From contig CAMLBF010000003.1 in NCBI GenBank assembly GCA_946478235.1, positions 124,001-188,000 on the forward strand: a DNA stretch of 64,000 nt. Reading direction: 5' to 3'. Under the pieces are notes generated by a model, which was not told the origin of the DNA, made no database searches, and saw only the letters and a list, made by a program, of their open reading frames with translations. The DNA comes from an uncultured Bartonella sp. Its GTDB lineage: Bacteria > Pseudomonadota > Alphaproteobacteria > Rhizobiales > Rhizobiaceae. Shown here piece by piece: positions 29,965 to 39,485 of the stretch (positions within the stretch are counted from its first letter, which is position 1; the number at the start of each line of letters is the position of its first letter). The position numbers and the translations under genes are program-made.

Positions 29965-32346
29965 ATGAGTAAAGTCGGAAAATTTGATAAAAACCATGAG
30001 CATGAGGAATCGATTGAGGATTCCCATAACCACCCACACAATCATAATGATCATTGTTGCGTGGATGAGCATGATGCAGCGCATGATCATAATCACAAAG
30101 AACACCACGACCACGATCATGATGCGAATGAACATTGTCATTCTCATGAGCATAATCATAGCGGACACGATCATAGTGGGCATGATCACTCGCATAACGA
30201 ACTCATTGTTGAAGATGATGACGTGATAGAAAATGCCAATGACATAGTGTGGCATGTTGAAGGAATGGATTGTGCAGCGTGTGCTGCAACAATAACAACA
30301 GCCTTGCAGCACATGCCTGGTGTGCAACATGTGCATGTCTCATTAACCAGAGAGCGGCTCAATCTTACACCAGATAAAAGCCACATCAATCTTGAGAAAA
30401 TAGAAAGTACTGTTGCTTCTCTTGGCTACAAGCTGATTAAAATTGATCAAACCGTACAAAATCCTGTCTTGGAAGAAAAAGCTTGGTATAAAACAGATAA
30501 AGGGAAATTGGCTTTAGTTTCGGGTATATTGCTTGCAATAGCCTATGGCTTATCGGCGGTGGAAGCCAAATTTTCATTTTGGTTTTTCACAATTGCCGCT
30601 GTTATTTCTCTGTTTCCTGTTGCTAAACGCGCGTTTGCTGCTCTACGCCATGGTAGCCCTTTCACAATAGAAATGTTGATGACAATAGCAGCAATTGGCG
30701 CAATCATAATCAACGCGACAGAAGAAGCCGCCGTCGTTGTTTTTCTGTTTTGTGTTGGGGAAGTTTTGGAAGGTGTTGCGACAGGGCGAGCAAGAGCTGG
30801 CATCAAATCATTAGGTAAGCTTACCCCCAAAACAGCCTGGCTGGAAAAGGCTGGTGCGTTAAAGGAAGTTGCTGCTGATAGTCTTTTGATCGGCGATATT
30901 GTTCTGGCTCGACCGGGGGATCGTATTGCAGCCGATGGTATTGTTGTTGACGGAACATCAGGCGTTGATGAATCACCGATTACGGGAGAGTCTGTACCCG
31001 TTGTTAAAACAGTTAATGATAAGGTATTTGCCGGTACCATTAACAGTGAAGCAACATTGCGAATTCGGGTTGAAACAAAGCCTGCAGATAACACAATTTC
31101 ACGCATCATAACCCTTATTGAAGAAGCACAAGATGCAAAGGCTCCGACACAACGCTTTATTGATGCTTTTGCAAAAGTTTATATGCCAATTATCATCGGC
31201 ATTGCGATACTGGTTGGTGTCATTCCGCCTTTATTTGATGGTTTATGGTTACAATGGACATATCGCGCCTTGGCACTTTTGCTAATTGGTTGCCCATGCG
31301 CTCTGGTTATCTCGGTTCCTGCTGCTATAGCCTCTGGTCTATCCGCCGGAACCCGTCAGGGACTTTTGGTAAAAGGTGGCAATGTCATTGAAACTTTGGC
31401 TAAGGTTGATCGTATAACATTTGATAAAACCGGTACTCTTACAAAAGGTAGTCCAGCGGTCACAGATATTGTTACAACTGAGTTATCTGAAGATGAGCTT
31501 CTTTCTCTTAGCCTGGCATTAGAGCGGGAATCCAGTCATCCAGTTGCATTGGCAATCGTCAATGAAACCGGTGAAAGACATATTGAAGCGCTATCTGTTC
31601 AGAATGTTAAGGCGGTTGTTGGCAAAGGTATTTCTGCCGAATGGAAGGGCAAACCGGTGTTTATCGGTGCACCAAGATTTTCTCCAACCGATGGCATAAT
31701 CAGTGACGTTTTGAAAGAAGCGGCAGAACAATTTGAAACCCAAGGCAAAACAGTCATTATTGTGCATCATAACGGCCAAGCCATTGGCGTTATAGCGCTG
31801 CGTGATGAACCAAGACTTGATGCATTAGCCGCTTTAAATGAACTGAAAAGCTTGCGGATTGAAAGCTTCATGTTAACTGGAGATAATGAGCGCACAGGAA
31901 GCGCCATTGCCCAAGCACTTGGTATACAAGTAAAAGCAGAATTACTGCCGGACATGAAAGTAAATGCAATAAAAGACCTTGCATCTGGACATCATATCGC
32001 AATGGTCGGCGATGGTATAAATGACGCTCCGGCACTGGCTGCAGCTGATGTAGGCATTGCGATGGGATCGGGTACCGATGTTGCTTTGGAAACAGCCGAT
32101 GCTGCAATTTTGCGTAATCGCATTTCAGATATCCCAACACTTATTCGCCTTGCACGAACAACAATGAAAAACATTCGAGAGAATGTCGCCATTGCCTTAG
32201 GACTGAAGGTGATATTTTTACTGACAACAATATTTGGCATTACGGGTCTTTGGCTTGCCGTCATAGCAGATACTGGCGCTACAGTTTTGGTAACACTCAA
32301 TGCGCTTAGACTATTATTGTTTAAAAACAAAAAAGCGGTTCGTTAG
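29965..32346 (+). CDS. zntA: Zn2+/Cd2+/Pb2+-exporting P1B-type ATPase with His-rich N-terminus
   Basis: 793 residues. Residues 11-77 carry about 25 histidines in HxH and DHD runs plus a CC pair (31-32), then one HMA domain with MDCAAC (101-106). The P-type core follows: TGESVPV in the A domain, the transport motif IGCPCALVISVPAAI, the phosphorylation site FDKTGTLTKG, SSHPVALAI, and [20 protein letters not shown]. The last helix reads DTGATVLVTLNALRLL, whose Asp is a Zn-type signature absent from Cu pumps. It exports divalent soft metals from the cytoplasm. Expression should be driven by the MerR promoter just upstream. Confidence 0.94.
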   Translation: MSKVGKFDKNHEHEESIEDSHNHPHNHNDHCCVDEHDAAHDHNHKEHHDHDHDANEHCHSHEHNHSGHDHSGHDHSHNELIVEDDDVIENANDIVWHVEGMDCAACAATITTALQHMPGVQHVHVSLTRERLNLTPDKSHINLEKIESTVASLGYKLIKIDQTVQNPVLEEKAWYKTDKGKLALVSGILLAIAYGLSAVEAKFSFWFFTIAAVISLFPVAKRAFAALRHGSPFTIEMLMTIAAIGAIIINATEEAAVVVFLFCVGEVLEGVATGRARAGIKSLGKLTPKTAWLEKAGALKEVAADSLLIGDIVLARPGDRIAADGIVVDGTSGVDESPITGESVPVVKTVNDKVFAGTINSEATLRIRVETKPADNTISRIITLIEEAQDAKAPTQRFIDAFAKVYMPIIIGIAILVGVIPPLFDGLWLQWTYRALALLLIGCPCALVISVPAAIASGLSAGTRQGLLVKGGNVIETLAKVDRITFDKTGTLTKGSPAVTDIVTTELSEDELLSLSLALERESSHPVALAIVNETGERHIEALSVQNVKAVVGKGISAEWKGKPVFIGAPRFSPTDGIISDVLKEAAEQFETQGKTVIIVHHNGQAIGVIALRDEPRLDALAALNELKSLRIESFMLTGDNERTGSAIAQALGIQVKAELLPDMKVNAIKDLASGHHIAMVGDGINDAPALAAADVGIAMGSGTDVALETADAAILRNRISDIPTLIRLARTTMKNIRENVAIALGLKVIFLLTTIFGITGLWLAVIADTGATVLVTLNALRLLLFKNKKAVR

Positions 32347-32356
32347 AACCGCTTTT
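32331..32356. terminator. Bidirectional terminator shared by zntA and ialB
   Basis: AAAAGCGGTTC pairs with GAACCGCTTTT (11 base pairs, loop GTTA). T-rich tails occur on both strands, so it can end both the rightward zntA and the leftward ialB transcripts. The zntA stop codon TAG (32344-32346) lies at the loop, so the hairpin is partly coding. Confidence 0.85.
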
Positions 32357-32410
32357 GCCATTGCTAGAATAATAAATTACCGCACATTGGCTATCAACAC
32401 ACTTGAATGA

Positions 32411-32965
32411 TTATTTTTTCAAACCATCAAGGCGATCCAATGCAGCCCCGAAACCATCAAGCTGAACATAGAGACTGTCTAAAACTGGTTCACCATTGCC
32501 AGCTGATGTCGCTTTCATATTGAGCTGTTTGCCACCACGCATTGCCGCAACAGTATTTTTGTCAAATGCGATTGGGACAATACAACCGGCAGGCATACAT
32601 GTACGCACGCTGGTGCTTACAACCACGTTGGTGTCATCAACTTGTAAAGTAACTGGCTTAGACACAAGAACACCGAAAGGTACTACCAAAACACCTGATA
32701 CATTGCCGTCTGCGGAAGAAGAAAGGTTCATACTCAATACTGGTTGGTTTTGACCATTCACTTCTTGCCGAATCATGGCACACACTTTTTCATTATTTTG
32801 TACAGCACAGGTAACAGTCCACAAACCATAGGTCTCAGTGAGTGATGATGCACCGTTGGGCAGTGTTACCGTACCTGGTTTACCCCCTTTGCTATCGACA
32901 GCCATTGCTGTGGACGTAAACGCAAACAACGCTGCTACAGCGATGGAGCCTAATAGTTTTTTCAT
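32411..32965 (-). CDS. ialB: Invasion-associated locus B (IalB) family protein
   Basis: 184 residues. A signal peptide (MKKLLGSIAVAALFAFTSTAMA) precedes the IalB domain with YGLWTVTCAVQNNEKVCAMIRQE, FGVLVSKPVTLQVDD and the VRTCMPAGCIVPIAFD block; the cysteines probably form disulfides. In Bartonella bacilliformis IalB is tied to erythrocyte entry; family members are widespread in alphaproteobacteria, so virulence should not be assumed. It is downstream of rppH (ialA) as in Bartonella. The ATG at 32965 begins the signal peptide; the frame opens 6 codons earlier. Confidence 0.88.
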   Translation of the reverse strand: MKKLLGSIAVAALFAFTSTAMAVDSKGGKPGTVTLPNGASSLTETYGLWTVTCAVQNNEKVCAMIRQEVNGQNQPVLSMNLSSSADGNVSGVLVVPFGVLVSKPVTLQVDDTNVVVSTSVRTCMPAGCIVPIAFDKNTVAAMRGGKQLNMKATSAGNGEPVLDSLYVQLDGFGAALDRLDGLKK

Positions 32966-33064
32966 CTTACAATCTTTCTGCAAATAATTTTGAATATGCC
33001 ATAAGGAGTCATTTTTGATTTAGAAATACATTTTCTTCATCAAGCGTCAAGCACAATGTAACCG

Positions 33065-33592
33065 CTATTTTCCTGCGATATGACGGAATTTTGCCACCAC
33101 TTTCTCGTAAACAGCTTGTTTAAAAGGCACGACCATCATTGGCAATTCTTCCAAATCAACCCATTTCCAATCATCAAACTCAGCATGATTACCATCTGGC
33201 GGAGGATTGATGGCAATTTCGGAAATATCGCCAACAAAACGGAACGCAAACCATTTTTGCGTTTGTCCGCAATACTTACCCTTTAATGCAATACCAATCA
33301 GTTCCTGAGGCAAGTCATAATTGATCCAATCGTCCACTTCATCGATCAATTCTATCGAACGGATACCTGTTTCTTCATATAATTCACGACGAGCTGCAAC
33401 AAGTGGATCTTCATTCTTTTCTATTCCGCCTTGTGGCATTTGCCAGATTTTTGGAGAACCAGCAAGTTCACTACGCCGTTCAATAATACGCTGTCCGACC
33501 CACACTTTACCTTCATGATTAAATACTGCGATACCGACGCATTTACGGTAGGGCAAATTTCCTAAATTCTTATCTTCTTCATGCTTTGCCAT
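33065..33592 (-). CDS. rppH: RNA pyrophosphohydrolase (Nudix; IalA)
   Basis: 175 residues. The Nudix box [23 protein letters not shown] matches G-x5-E-x7-RE-U-x-EE-x-G-U with all catalytic residues. [11 protein letters not shown] and VWVGQR are typical of RppH/NudH. It removes pyrophosphate from 5'-triphosphate RNA ends, or hydrolyses dinucleoside polyphosphates. In Bartonella the orthologue is called IalA and lies beside ialB, as here. Confidence 0.94.
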   Translation of the reverse strand: MAKHEEDKNLGNLPYRKCVGIAVFNHEGKVWVGQRIIERRSELAGSPKIWQMPQGGIEKNEDPLVAARRELYEETGIRSIELIDEVDDWINYDLPQELIGIALKGKYCGQTQKWFAFRFVGDISEIAINPPPDGNHAEFDDWKWVDLEELPMMVVPFKQAVYEKVVAKFRHIAGK

Positions 33593-33701
33593 TTTTTTCC
33601 TCTCGCAATTCTGACTTATTCAGAAGGCTTCTGTTTTTTAGCATGGATATCAACATAGCATTCAACCCATGAAGCAATTATAAAATTTGATAAACCAACA
33701 A

Positions 33702-33726
33702 ATAAAAAGGCGCGATAAACGCGCCT
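33702..33726 (-). terminator. Intrinsic terminator of ctpA
   Basis: On the - strand, AGGCGCG and CGCGCCT form a 7-base-pair GC-rich stem with a 5-base loop and then TTTTTATT, just after the ctpA stop. Confidence 0.9.
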
Positions 33727-33735
33727 CTTAAAATA

Positions 33736-35046
33736 TCAGTTTGGAACGCCCTTTTTGGGATCCGGTGGGAAAGCAGCATTTGCCATTTCACCACGCAATA
33801 ATTTGTAAGCTTCATTGAGCTGTATATCGTCCTTTGGATCCTTTGGAACGAAGGCTGCAGAACCTGACCCTTTGTCATCTTCCTGATTACCTTTAATATG
33901 TCCCTTAAGCTCGGATTCACCCAAATTAACGTCATAGCCCTTATATTCATCAGGCAATGGCTGATCCACTTTGATATCAGGCGTGATGCCTTTGCCCTGG
34001 ATAGATGAACCAGACGGTGTGTAATAGAGTGCTGTTGTTAAGCGCAATGCCCCGTTATCCCCCAATGGAATAATGGTTTGCACAGAACCTTTACCGAAAG
34101 ATTGCGTACCAAGTATTGTTGCCCGACGATGATCTTGCAAAGCACCTGCAACAATTTCAGAAGCACTAGCAGAACCACCATTGATTAAAACAATAAGCGG
34201 TTTGCCATTTGTAATATCACCTGGTTTAGCATCAAACCGCATAACTTCCGATTGGTCGCGTCCACGTGTTGAAACAATCTCGCCCTTATCCAAGAAGGCA
34301 TCAGACACATTAACCGCCTGATCAAGCAAACCACCCGGATTGAGACGTAAATCTAGGACATATCCTTTGAGCTTTTCGTTTGGAATTTTGGACTGGATAT
34401 CTTTTATTGCAGCTTGAAGATCATCGTAAGTTTGTTCGGTAAACTGAATAAGACGTAAATAGCCAATATCACCTTCAACGCGATATTTTACCGCCTTCAC
34501 CTTGATGATGTCACGGATAACCGTAATTTCAAGTGGCTTATCAACGCCATTGCGAATGATCGTTAATTTAATAGGCTTGCCAACTTCACCGCGCATTTTG
34601 CTTACAGCGTCGTTAAGTGTTTGTCCACGAACCTGCTCACCATCAATCTTAGAAATCAGGTCTCCAGCAAGAACACCCGCCTTTGCCGCTGGCGTATCGT
34701 CCATTGGCGAAACAACTTTGATAAGGTCGTTTTCCATTGTAACTTCAATTCCCAGCCCGCCAAATTCGCCTTTTGTTGACACACGCATATCTTTGGCTTC
34801 ATCAGCATTCATATAGGAAGAATGCGGATCAAGCGATGTGAGCATGCCATTAATAGCATTTTCAACTAATTTCTTGTCGTCTGGCACGGTGACATATTGC
34901 GCACGAACACGTTCAAAAACATCACCAAAAATTGCAAGTTGTTTATAAGTATCGCTATCGTTATTGGCGGCAACCGATTGCACCATCACCATCGAACTTG
35001 CGCCAAGCAATGCACCTGCAGCCAAAAGAGTTAATTTACGAATCAT
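33736..35046 (-). CDS. ctpA: Carboxyl-terminal processing peptidase (S41)
   Basis: 436 residues. A signal peptide (about 1-27) leads to a PDZ domain (about 85-175; GGLGIEVTMENDLIKVVSPMDDTPAAKAGVLAGDLISKID) and the S41 catalytic domain. The Ser/Lys dyad is visible as the Ser of GGSASASEIVAGAL and the Lys of FGKGSVQTIIPL. It trims the C-termini of periplasmic proteins. Its ATG overlaps the 3' end of the preceding envC-like gene by 11 bases, which implies translational coupling with that cell-wall hydrolase regulator. Confidence 0.95.
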   Translation of the reverse strand: MIRKLTLLAAGALLGASSMVMVQSVAANNDSDTYKQLAIFGDVFERVRAQYVTVPDDKKLVENAINGMLTSLDPHSSYMNADEAKDMRVSTKGEFGGLGIEVTMENDLIKVVSPMDDTPAAKAGVLAGDLISKIDGEQVRGQTLNDAVSKMRGEVGKPIKLTIIRNGVDKPLEITVIRDIIKVKAVKYRVEGDIGYLRLIQFTEQTYDDLQAAIKDIQSKIPNEKLKGYVLDLRLNPGGLLDQAVNVSDAFLDKGEIVSTRGRDQSEVMRFDAKPGDITNGKPLIVLINGGSASASEIVAGALQDHRRATILGTQSFGKGSVQTIIPLGDNGALRLTTALYYTPSGSSIQGKGITPDIKVDQPLPDEYKGYDVNLGESELKGHIKGNQEDDKGSGSAAFVPKDPKDDIQLNEAYKLLRGEMANAAFPPDPKKGVPN

Positions 35047-36274
35047 TCTGGTTCCTTCCCGACTTACCAGCGACCCACCAAGGTGCCGGATTTACAGGTT
35101 TGCCTTGTTTTCTGAACTCAATGTAGAGCATTGGAGCAGCTTTGCCTATATCCAATGATGCCGCACTCGCAATTTGTTGAGCGCCCATTGCACCTATTGG
35201 TTCGCCAGACAATACAAACTGTCCCTGTGCCACATTGATATGCCCCATTCCTGCTAACAGAATATGATAATCCTGACCTACATCAAGGATAATCAATTGT
35301 CCATATGAGCGGAATGGACCAGCATATGCCACCACACCATCACTCGGCGCCATCACCACTGCACCGGCTTGGGTTTCTATTGTATCGCCAATGGCTGAAT
35401 TGTTACCACCGCCAAATTTCTGCACAAATTTGCCAGCAACAGGCACAGTCAAACGCCCTTTTAAGCTATCAAAATTTTGTCGGTTTGTAAGTTGCAGATT
35501 ATTGTCGATTGACGGAGACGTTGGTGATTGTTGTCGTTCCTGTTTTTCCAGTTCCGACAAAAGATCCTCAAGCGATTTTGCTTTTTCGGAAAGTTCAAGA
35601 ATGGTTTTCCGCTGATTACTCAATTCTTGTTCCGATGTTTTTTGCAATTTCGCTTTTTCTTCCAAAAGAAGCGTCAAACGTTTCTGTTCTTCTGCTTGTG
35701 TTTGCACCTGACTTTTTAATGTATCGCGTTCAGTTGTAATGGACGCGCTAACACGGTTCAACTCTTTCAAATTATCTGAAAGAGCCATGGTTTTTTCCCG
35801 CATTTCAGGCACAAGAGCCCCGAGCAATGTTGCACTGCGCACAGATGCCAAAGCATCATCAGGGTGGATTAAAACGGCTGGCGGCGGGTTTAGCCCCATA
35901 CGTTCAAGTGCCGCTAGCACTTCAGCAAATTCCGCACGACGATTGTTGAGGTTTTCTACAACTTTGGCTTTTTCGTCCAATAGTTTTTTCAGCTTATCTT
36001 CACTGGCGGCAATATTCTCGCTTGCTTCTCTTTCTTTTTTGGCAGCTTTGACAAGTTCGGTCGTTAAAGTTCTTTGATCTTTTTTAAGACTGTCAACCTG
36101 ACCAGCCAGTTCTGCAACACGCTCACGCGATAAAGTCATATTTTGCTGAATGTCTGAAAGAGCCTTGTTAACAGCATCACGGCTTTGATCGTCCTGCGCA
36201 TAGCCAAAATTGCCGCCTCCGAATAATAATATGAGGCACAAAATGCTGTTCAGAATGATTTTTTCAATGTGCAT
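35036..36274 (-). CDS. EnvC/NlpD-like murein hydrolase activator (degenerate M23/LytM)
   Basis: 412 residues: a signal peptide (MHIEKIILNSILCLILLFGG.., cut near GYA), a long coiled coil (about 25-250), and a C-terminal LytM domain (about 290-400; VPVAGKFVQKFGGG, APSDGVVAYAGPFRSYGQLIILD, GEPIGAMG). The zinc-site motifs of active M23 peptidases are missing: HxxxD is replaced by GDTIETQ and the HxH by LAGMGH. Degenerate LytM proteins of this type activate cell-separation amidases rather than cut peptidoglycan themselves. The ATG at 36274 begins the signal peptide. The gene overlaps ctpA. Confidence 0.88.
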   Translation of the reverse strand: MHIEKIILNSILCLILLFGGGNFGYAQDDQSRDAVNKALSDIQQNMTLSRERVAELAGQVDSLKKDQRTLTTELVKAAKKEREASENIAASEDKLKKLLDEKAKVVENLNNRRAEFAEVLAALERMGLNPPPAVLIHPDDALASVRSATLLGALVPEMREKTMALSDNLKELNRVSASITTERDTLKSQVQTQAEEQKRLTLLLEEKAKLQKTSEQELSNQRKTILELSEKAKSLEDLLSELEKQERQQSPTSPSIDNNLQLTNRQNFDSLKGRLTVPVAGKFVQKFGGGNNSAIGDTIETQAGAVVMAPSDGVVAYAGPFRSYGQLIILDVGQDYHILLAGMGHINVAQGQFVLSGEPIGAMGAQQIASAASLDIGKAAPMLYIEFRKQGKPVNPAPWWVAGKSGRNQNDS

Positions 36275-36410
36275 GCTGTTTTTATGCCTGATTATGGGCC
36301 ACATTATTTTGCCAGTCACAAAGCCAATTCATGATGAAATGACTTTTTAATCTCCATCATCCTAAAACAGCGTTAATAAGCACTAAATTTCATAAAAAAC
36401 CGCAATATCA

Positions 36411-36893
36411 TCAAATGCGATGATAAGGATGCCCACTCAGAATTGTTGCAGCCCTATAAAGTTGTTCGGCCAATAAAATACGAGCAATTTGATGCGGCCA
36501 AGTCATTGCACCAAATGAAAGAATTAAGTCTGCTCTTTGTCTTACCATATCGCTATGCCCGTCTGGACCGCCGATGGCAATTGTCAAAAACCGATCTCCG
36601 TTATCGCGCCATTGTTCTATTTGCTGCGCAAATAGTGGGGATGTCATAGATTTTCCGCGTTCATCTAAGATGATAAGGCGGCCATTTTCAGGCAAACTTT
36701 CAATCAGTTTGCTTCCCTCTTCTTCCATGCGTTGTTTTGCGCTTTGCCCGCGGCTTTCAATCGTCTCATGCACTTTATGAAATGTCATTCCCAAAGCAGG
36801 AGCCGTTTTTGCAAAACGATCAAAATAACGCTCTACCAATTCTTGCTCTGGTCCCTTTTTCATACGACCAACAGCAAAGACAGATATTTGCAC
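36411..36893 (-). CDS. rlmH: 23S rRNA (pseudouridine-1915-N3)-methyltransferase
   Basis: 160 residues of the small SPOUT methyltransferase RlmH. Motifs are VGRMKKGPEQELVERYF near the N-terminus, the SAM-knot IAIGGPDGHSD, LSFGAMTWPHQIARILLAEQLYRA, and the C-terminal SGHPYHR that binds the target. It follows rsfS by one base on the same strand, the usual arrangement. Confidence 0.95.
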   Translation of the reverse strand: MQISVFAVGRMKKGPEQELVERYFDRFAKTAPALGMTFHKVHETIESRGQSAKQRMEEEGSKLIESLPENGRLIILDERGKSMTSPLFAQQIEQWRDNGDRFLTIAIGGPDGHSDMVRQRADLILSFGAMTWPHQIARILLAEQLYRAATILSGHPYHRI

Positions 36894-36894
36894 G

Positions 36895-37320
36895 TCAATC
36901 AGCTCCCTTGCTCAAAGCTTTTTTTGAAGTATCTTCAGGAATTAGCCAAATTTTCTCCAAATTATAGAACTCGCGCGTTTCGGGACGAAATAAATGGACA
37001 ATAATATCACCCGCATCGATCAAAACCCAATCCCCCTCATTCAAACCTTCAACTTTTACTGGTGAATGACACACGTCTTTCAACGCACGTAAAAGATGGT
37101 CAGCAATAGCGGAAACATGACGCTGCGAGCGGCCTGAAGCAACAACCATATAATCTGCTAAGGGCGACCTACCCCTTATATCGATGTTGACAATCTCTTC
37201 AGCCTTGGAATCTTCTAAGCTCGCCAATGCAGCATTTAACCGGCTTTCAACAATTGCAGCATCGTCTATTTTTGGTGATACTATATGATTATTAGCATTT
37301 ATTGGTAAGGTGGTATTCAG
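36895..37320 (-). CDS. rsfS: Ribosomal silencing factor RsfS, with a non-canonical start
   Basis: RsfS binds ribosomal protein uL14 and blocks subunit joining. The conserved core is clear: SKAEEIVNIDIRGRSPLADYM, VVASGRSQRHVSAIADHLL, EGLNEGDWVLIDAGDIIVHLF and REFYNLEKIW. The first usual start codon is a TTG at 37227, but that would remove the conserved N-terminal helix (AAIVESRLNAALASLED). The frame is open upstream to a TGA at 37351 and contains no ATG, GTG or TTG. A CTG at 37320 preceded by AAGGAAAGG gives 141 residues and is my best guess. A sequencing error or another unusual codon remains possible. Confidence 0.8.
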   Translation of the reverse strand: MNTTLPINANNHIVSPKIDDAAIVESRLNAALASLEDSKAEEIVNIDIRGRSPLADYMVVASGRSQRHVSAIADHLLRALKDVCHSPVKVEGLNEGDWVLIDAGDIIVHLFRPETREFYNLEKIWLIPEDTSKKALSKGAD

Positions 37321-37460
37321 CTTACAATCCTTTCCTTCAGGAATGACATATCATTAAAGTGAATGATTGAATTTTCTTTATCAGTTGCAGACTCTTACAT
37401 TATTTTCAATGAAAATATTATGTTTGGCCTTTTCTTGCTATTACCGAGATGGCCTTTAAG

Positions 37461-38084
37461 TTAGTGTTTTTCAAGATTATGCAGACGCAATTGTGTGGAC
37501 GAAGCGTTTGACAACCTTCCGTGCAGGTAACTCCATGCAGGCGGTGTCATAAGGGGAAGAGCAGCAATGTTGTTTTCGTTGACCCGCGAACTCTTGAACG
37601 TTTGCGCCATGGGGGAAGATAATGCCGACATTGGTGCTGTTGGTCTGTCTATAACTGCAATTGGCAGCATTTTGACAATATCACGCCAGCGATACCAGCG
37701 ATGAAACGTTGCCAGACTATCTGCGCCCATAATCCAGACAAAATGCACACCGACATTGTGTTGCAAGATATAACTAATCGTCGTTACCGATTTATACGAT
37801 TTTATCGTTTGCTCGAAACCTGTAACTTTTATTCTCGGGTCATCAATCAATTCTGTGCTTTTTTGCAATCTTTCCTTGAGTGGTAACAGATCGGCATGGT
37901 TTTTTAACGGATTGCCGGGGGTTACCATCCACCATAACTGATCGAGCCCGAGTGCCTGTAACGCCCTTTTTGCAACAAGCATATGCCCTTCATGGGGTGG
38001 GTTAAATGAACCACCGAATAAGCCTATCACATTACCTTTTTCGGCATGAGGCATATGGGTTTCAAATATGATATGGGGCTTCAA
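37461..38084 (-). CDS. nadD: Nicotinate-nucleotide adenylyltransferase
   Basis: 207 residues converting nicotinate mononucleotide and ATP to deamido-NAD. The nucleotidyltransferase signature [15 protein letters not shown] is near the N-terminus. [20 protein letters not shown] and the later [20 protein letters not shown] are NadD-specific. Its ATG overlaps the proA stop by 4 bases, so the two are probably translated together. Confidence 0.94.
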   Translation of the reverse strand: MKPHIIFETHMPHAEKGNVIGLFGGSFNPPHEGHMLVAKRALQALGLDQLWWMVTPGNPLKNHADLLPLKERLQKSTELIDDPRIKVTGFEQTIKSYKSVTTISYILQHNVGVHFVWIMGADSLATFHRWYRWRDIVKMLPIAVIDRPTAPMSALSSPMAQTFKSSRVNENNIAALPLMTPPAWSYLHGRLSNASSTQLRLHNLEKH

Positions 38085-39346
38085 GGGCGTATTTGTCCAT
38101 TACCATTAACATGATATTGAAAAGTCGTTAGCTGTTCTACACCAATTGGACCACGTGCGTGCATTTTTCCAGTCGCAATACCAATTTCGGCACCAAAACC
38201 AAATTCTCCACCATCGGCAAATTGTGTAGAGGAATTGTGCATAAGAATGGCTGAATCCAGATGATGAAAAAACCATTCTACAGCTTGTTCATCTTCGGCG
38301 ATGATGGACTCGGTATGGTGTGAAGAATAGCGGTTGATATGATCAACAGCACCTTTTACACCATCAACAGCCTTTACCGATACAATCGCATCCAGATATT
38401 CTGTTGACCAATCGTCTTCATTCGCTAATTTTGAATTTGGTATTTTGTTCAAAAGCTCTGCTGTTGTGCGTATTTCACACCCTTGTTTTTGCAAGGCAAT
38501 AATAACTGGTACAAGTTTATCCAATGCCGCGCGGTCTATTAGGATTGTTTCGGTTGCACCACATATTCCGGTGCGCCGCAGCTTAGCATTAATAACAATC
38601 TTTTCTGCTATATTTAAATTTGCCGACTTATCAATATAAGTATGGCATATGCCTTCAAGATGCGAAAATACCGGCACACGCGCTTCTTGTTGGACACGTG
38701 CAACAAGGCTTTTACCACCACGTGGAATAATGACATCTACCGCACCGTTTAAGCCTTGCAAAAGTTCACCAACGGCAGCCCGATCGGTTGTATCAACAAA
38801 TTGCACTACTGTTGCCGGTAGTTTTGCTGCTTCTAGACCTTTGGTGATTGCATTATGAAGTGCACGAGAGGAAAGAAAACTATCCGAGCCACCGCGCAAA
38901 ATAACCGCATTTCCGGATTTTAGGCACAAGGCTGCTGCGTCTACCGTCACATTTGGCCTGCTTTCGTAAATGACACCAATAACGCCTAAAGGTGTACGAA
39001 CACGCTGAATTTTCAACCCATTCGGACGCTCCCACTCGGCAACAATCTGGCCAACTGGATCGGTAAGATCTTGAACAACACGCACGCTATCAGCAATTGC
39101 CCTTATGCGTTTTTCGTCCAACATAAGACGGTCAATAAGAGATGCAGCCATGCCATTTTTCTTGGCTGCTTCAATATCTTTTTGATTTTCGGATAGTATT
39201 TCGGGCATTTGCGCAACAATTTGCTCAGCAATGGCTGATAAAGCCGCTGTTTTCTGTTGCGATGAAGCAGTCGCCAATATTCTGGCTGCCTCCCGCGCTT
39301 GTTTACCCATTGTCATCAAATGGTCGTGCAAAATGTCCATAGTCAC
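38081..39346 (-). CDS. proA: Glutamate-5-semialdehyde (gamma-glutamyl phosphate) dehydrogenase
   Basis: 421 residues, second enzyme of proline biosynthesis. The family motifs are [33 protein letters not shown], the catalytic Cys in [11 protein letters not shown], and [31 protein letters not shown] near the C-terminus. The order proB-proA-nadD is standard for Rhizobiales. The gap to proB holds a short tandem repeat. Confidence 0.96.
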   Translation of the reverse strand: MTMDILHDHLMTMGKQAREAARILATASSQQKTAALSAIAEQIVAQMPEILSENQKDIEAAKKNGMAASLIDRLMLDEKRIRAIADSVRVVQDLTDPVGQIVAEWERPNGLKIQRVRTPLGVIGVIYESRPNVTVDAAALCLKSGNAVILRGGSDSFLSSRALHNAITKGLEAAKLPATVVQFVDTTDRAAVGELLQGLNGAVDVIIPRGGKSLVARVQQEARVPVFSHLEGICHTYIDKSANLNIAEKIVINAKLRRTGICGATETILIDRAALDKLVPVIIALQKQGCEIRTTAELLNKIPNSKLANEDDWSTEYLDAIVSVKAVDGVKGAVDHINRYSSHHTESIIAEDEQAVEWFFHHLDSAILMHNSSTQFADGGEFGFGAEIGIATGKMHARGPIGVEQLTTFQYHVNGNGQIRP

Positions 39347-39419
39347 TACTTTCGCTATAATCTAGTGAAAACACCGATTGAAAATAAATGATATTATAAC
39401 ACAATGCAAAATTCTATTA

Positions 39420-39485
39420 TGATCTTATTAGGCTATATTGGGCTATAATGCTTTAATAATTGGGCAATAACACTTTAATAGCCAA
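39420..39485 (-). repeat. Short AT-rich tandem repeat between proB and proA
   Basis: Read on the - strand, two adjacent 22-base units match at most positions (ATTAAAGTGTTATTGCCCAATT and the next ATTAAAGCATTATAGCCC.. unit), followed by a partial third unit (TAGCCTAAT). Similar words occur at 6574-6617 and 20993-21035. Confidence 0.5.

Noticed and set aside
29956..30336. Antisense and alternative-frame open reading frames over the His-rich part of zntA
   Set aside because: Met/Ile-rich translations are a by-product of the CAT/GAT repeats that encode His and Asp in zntA.
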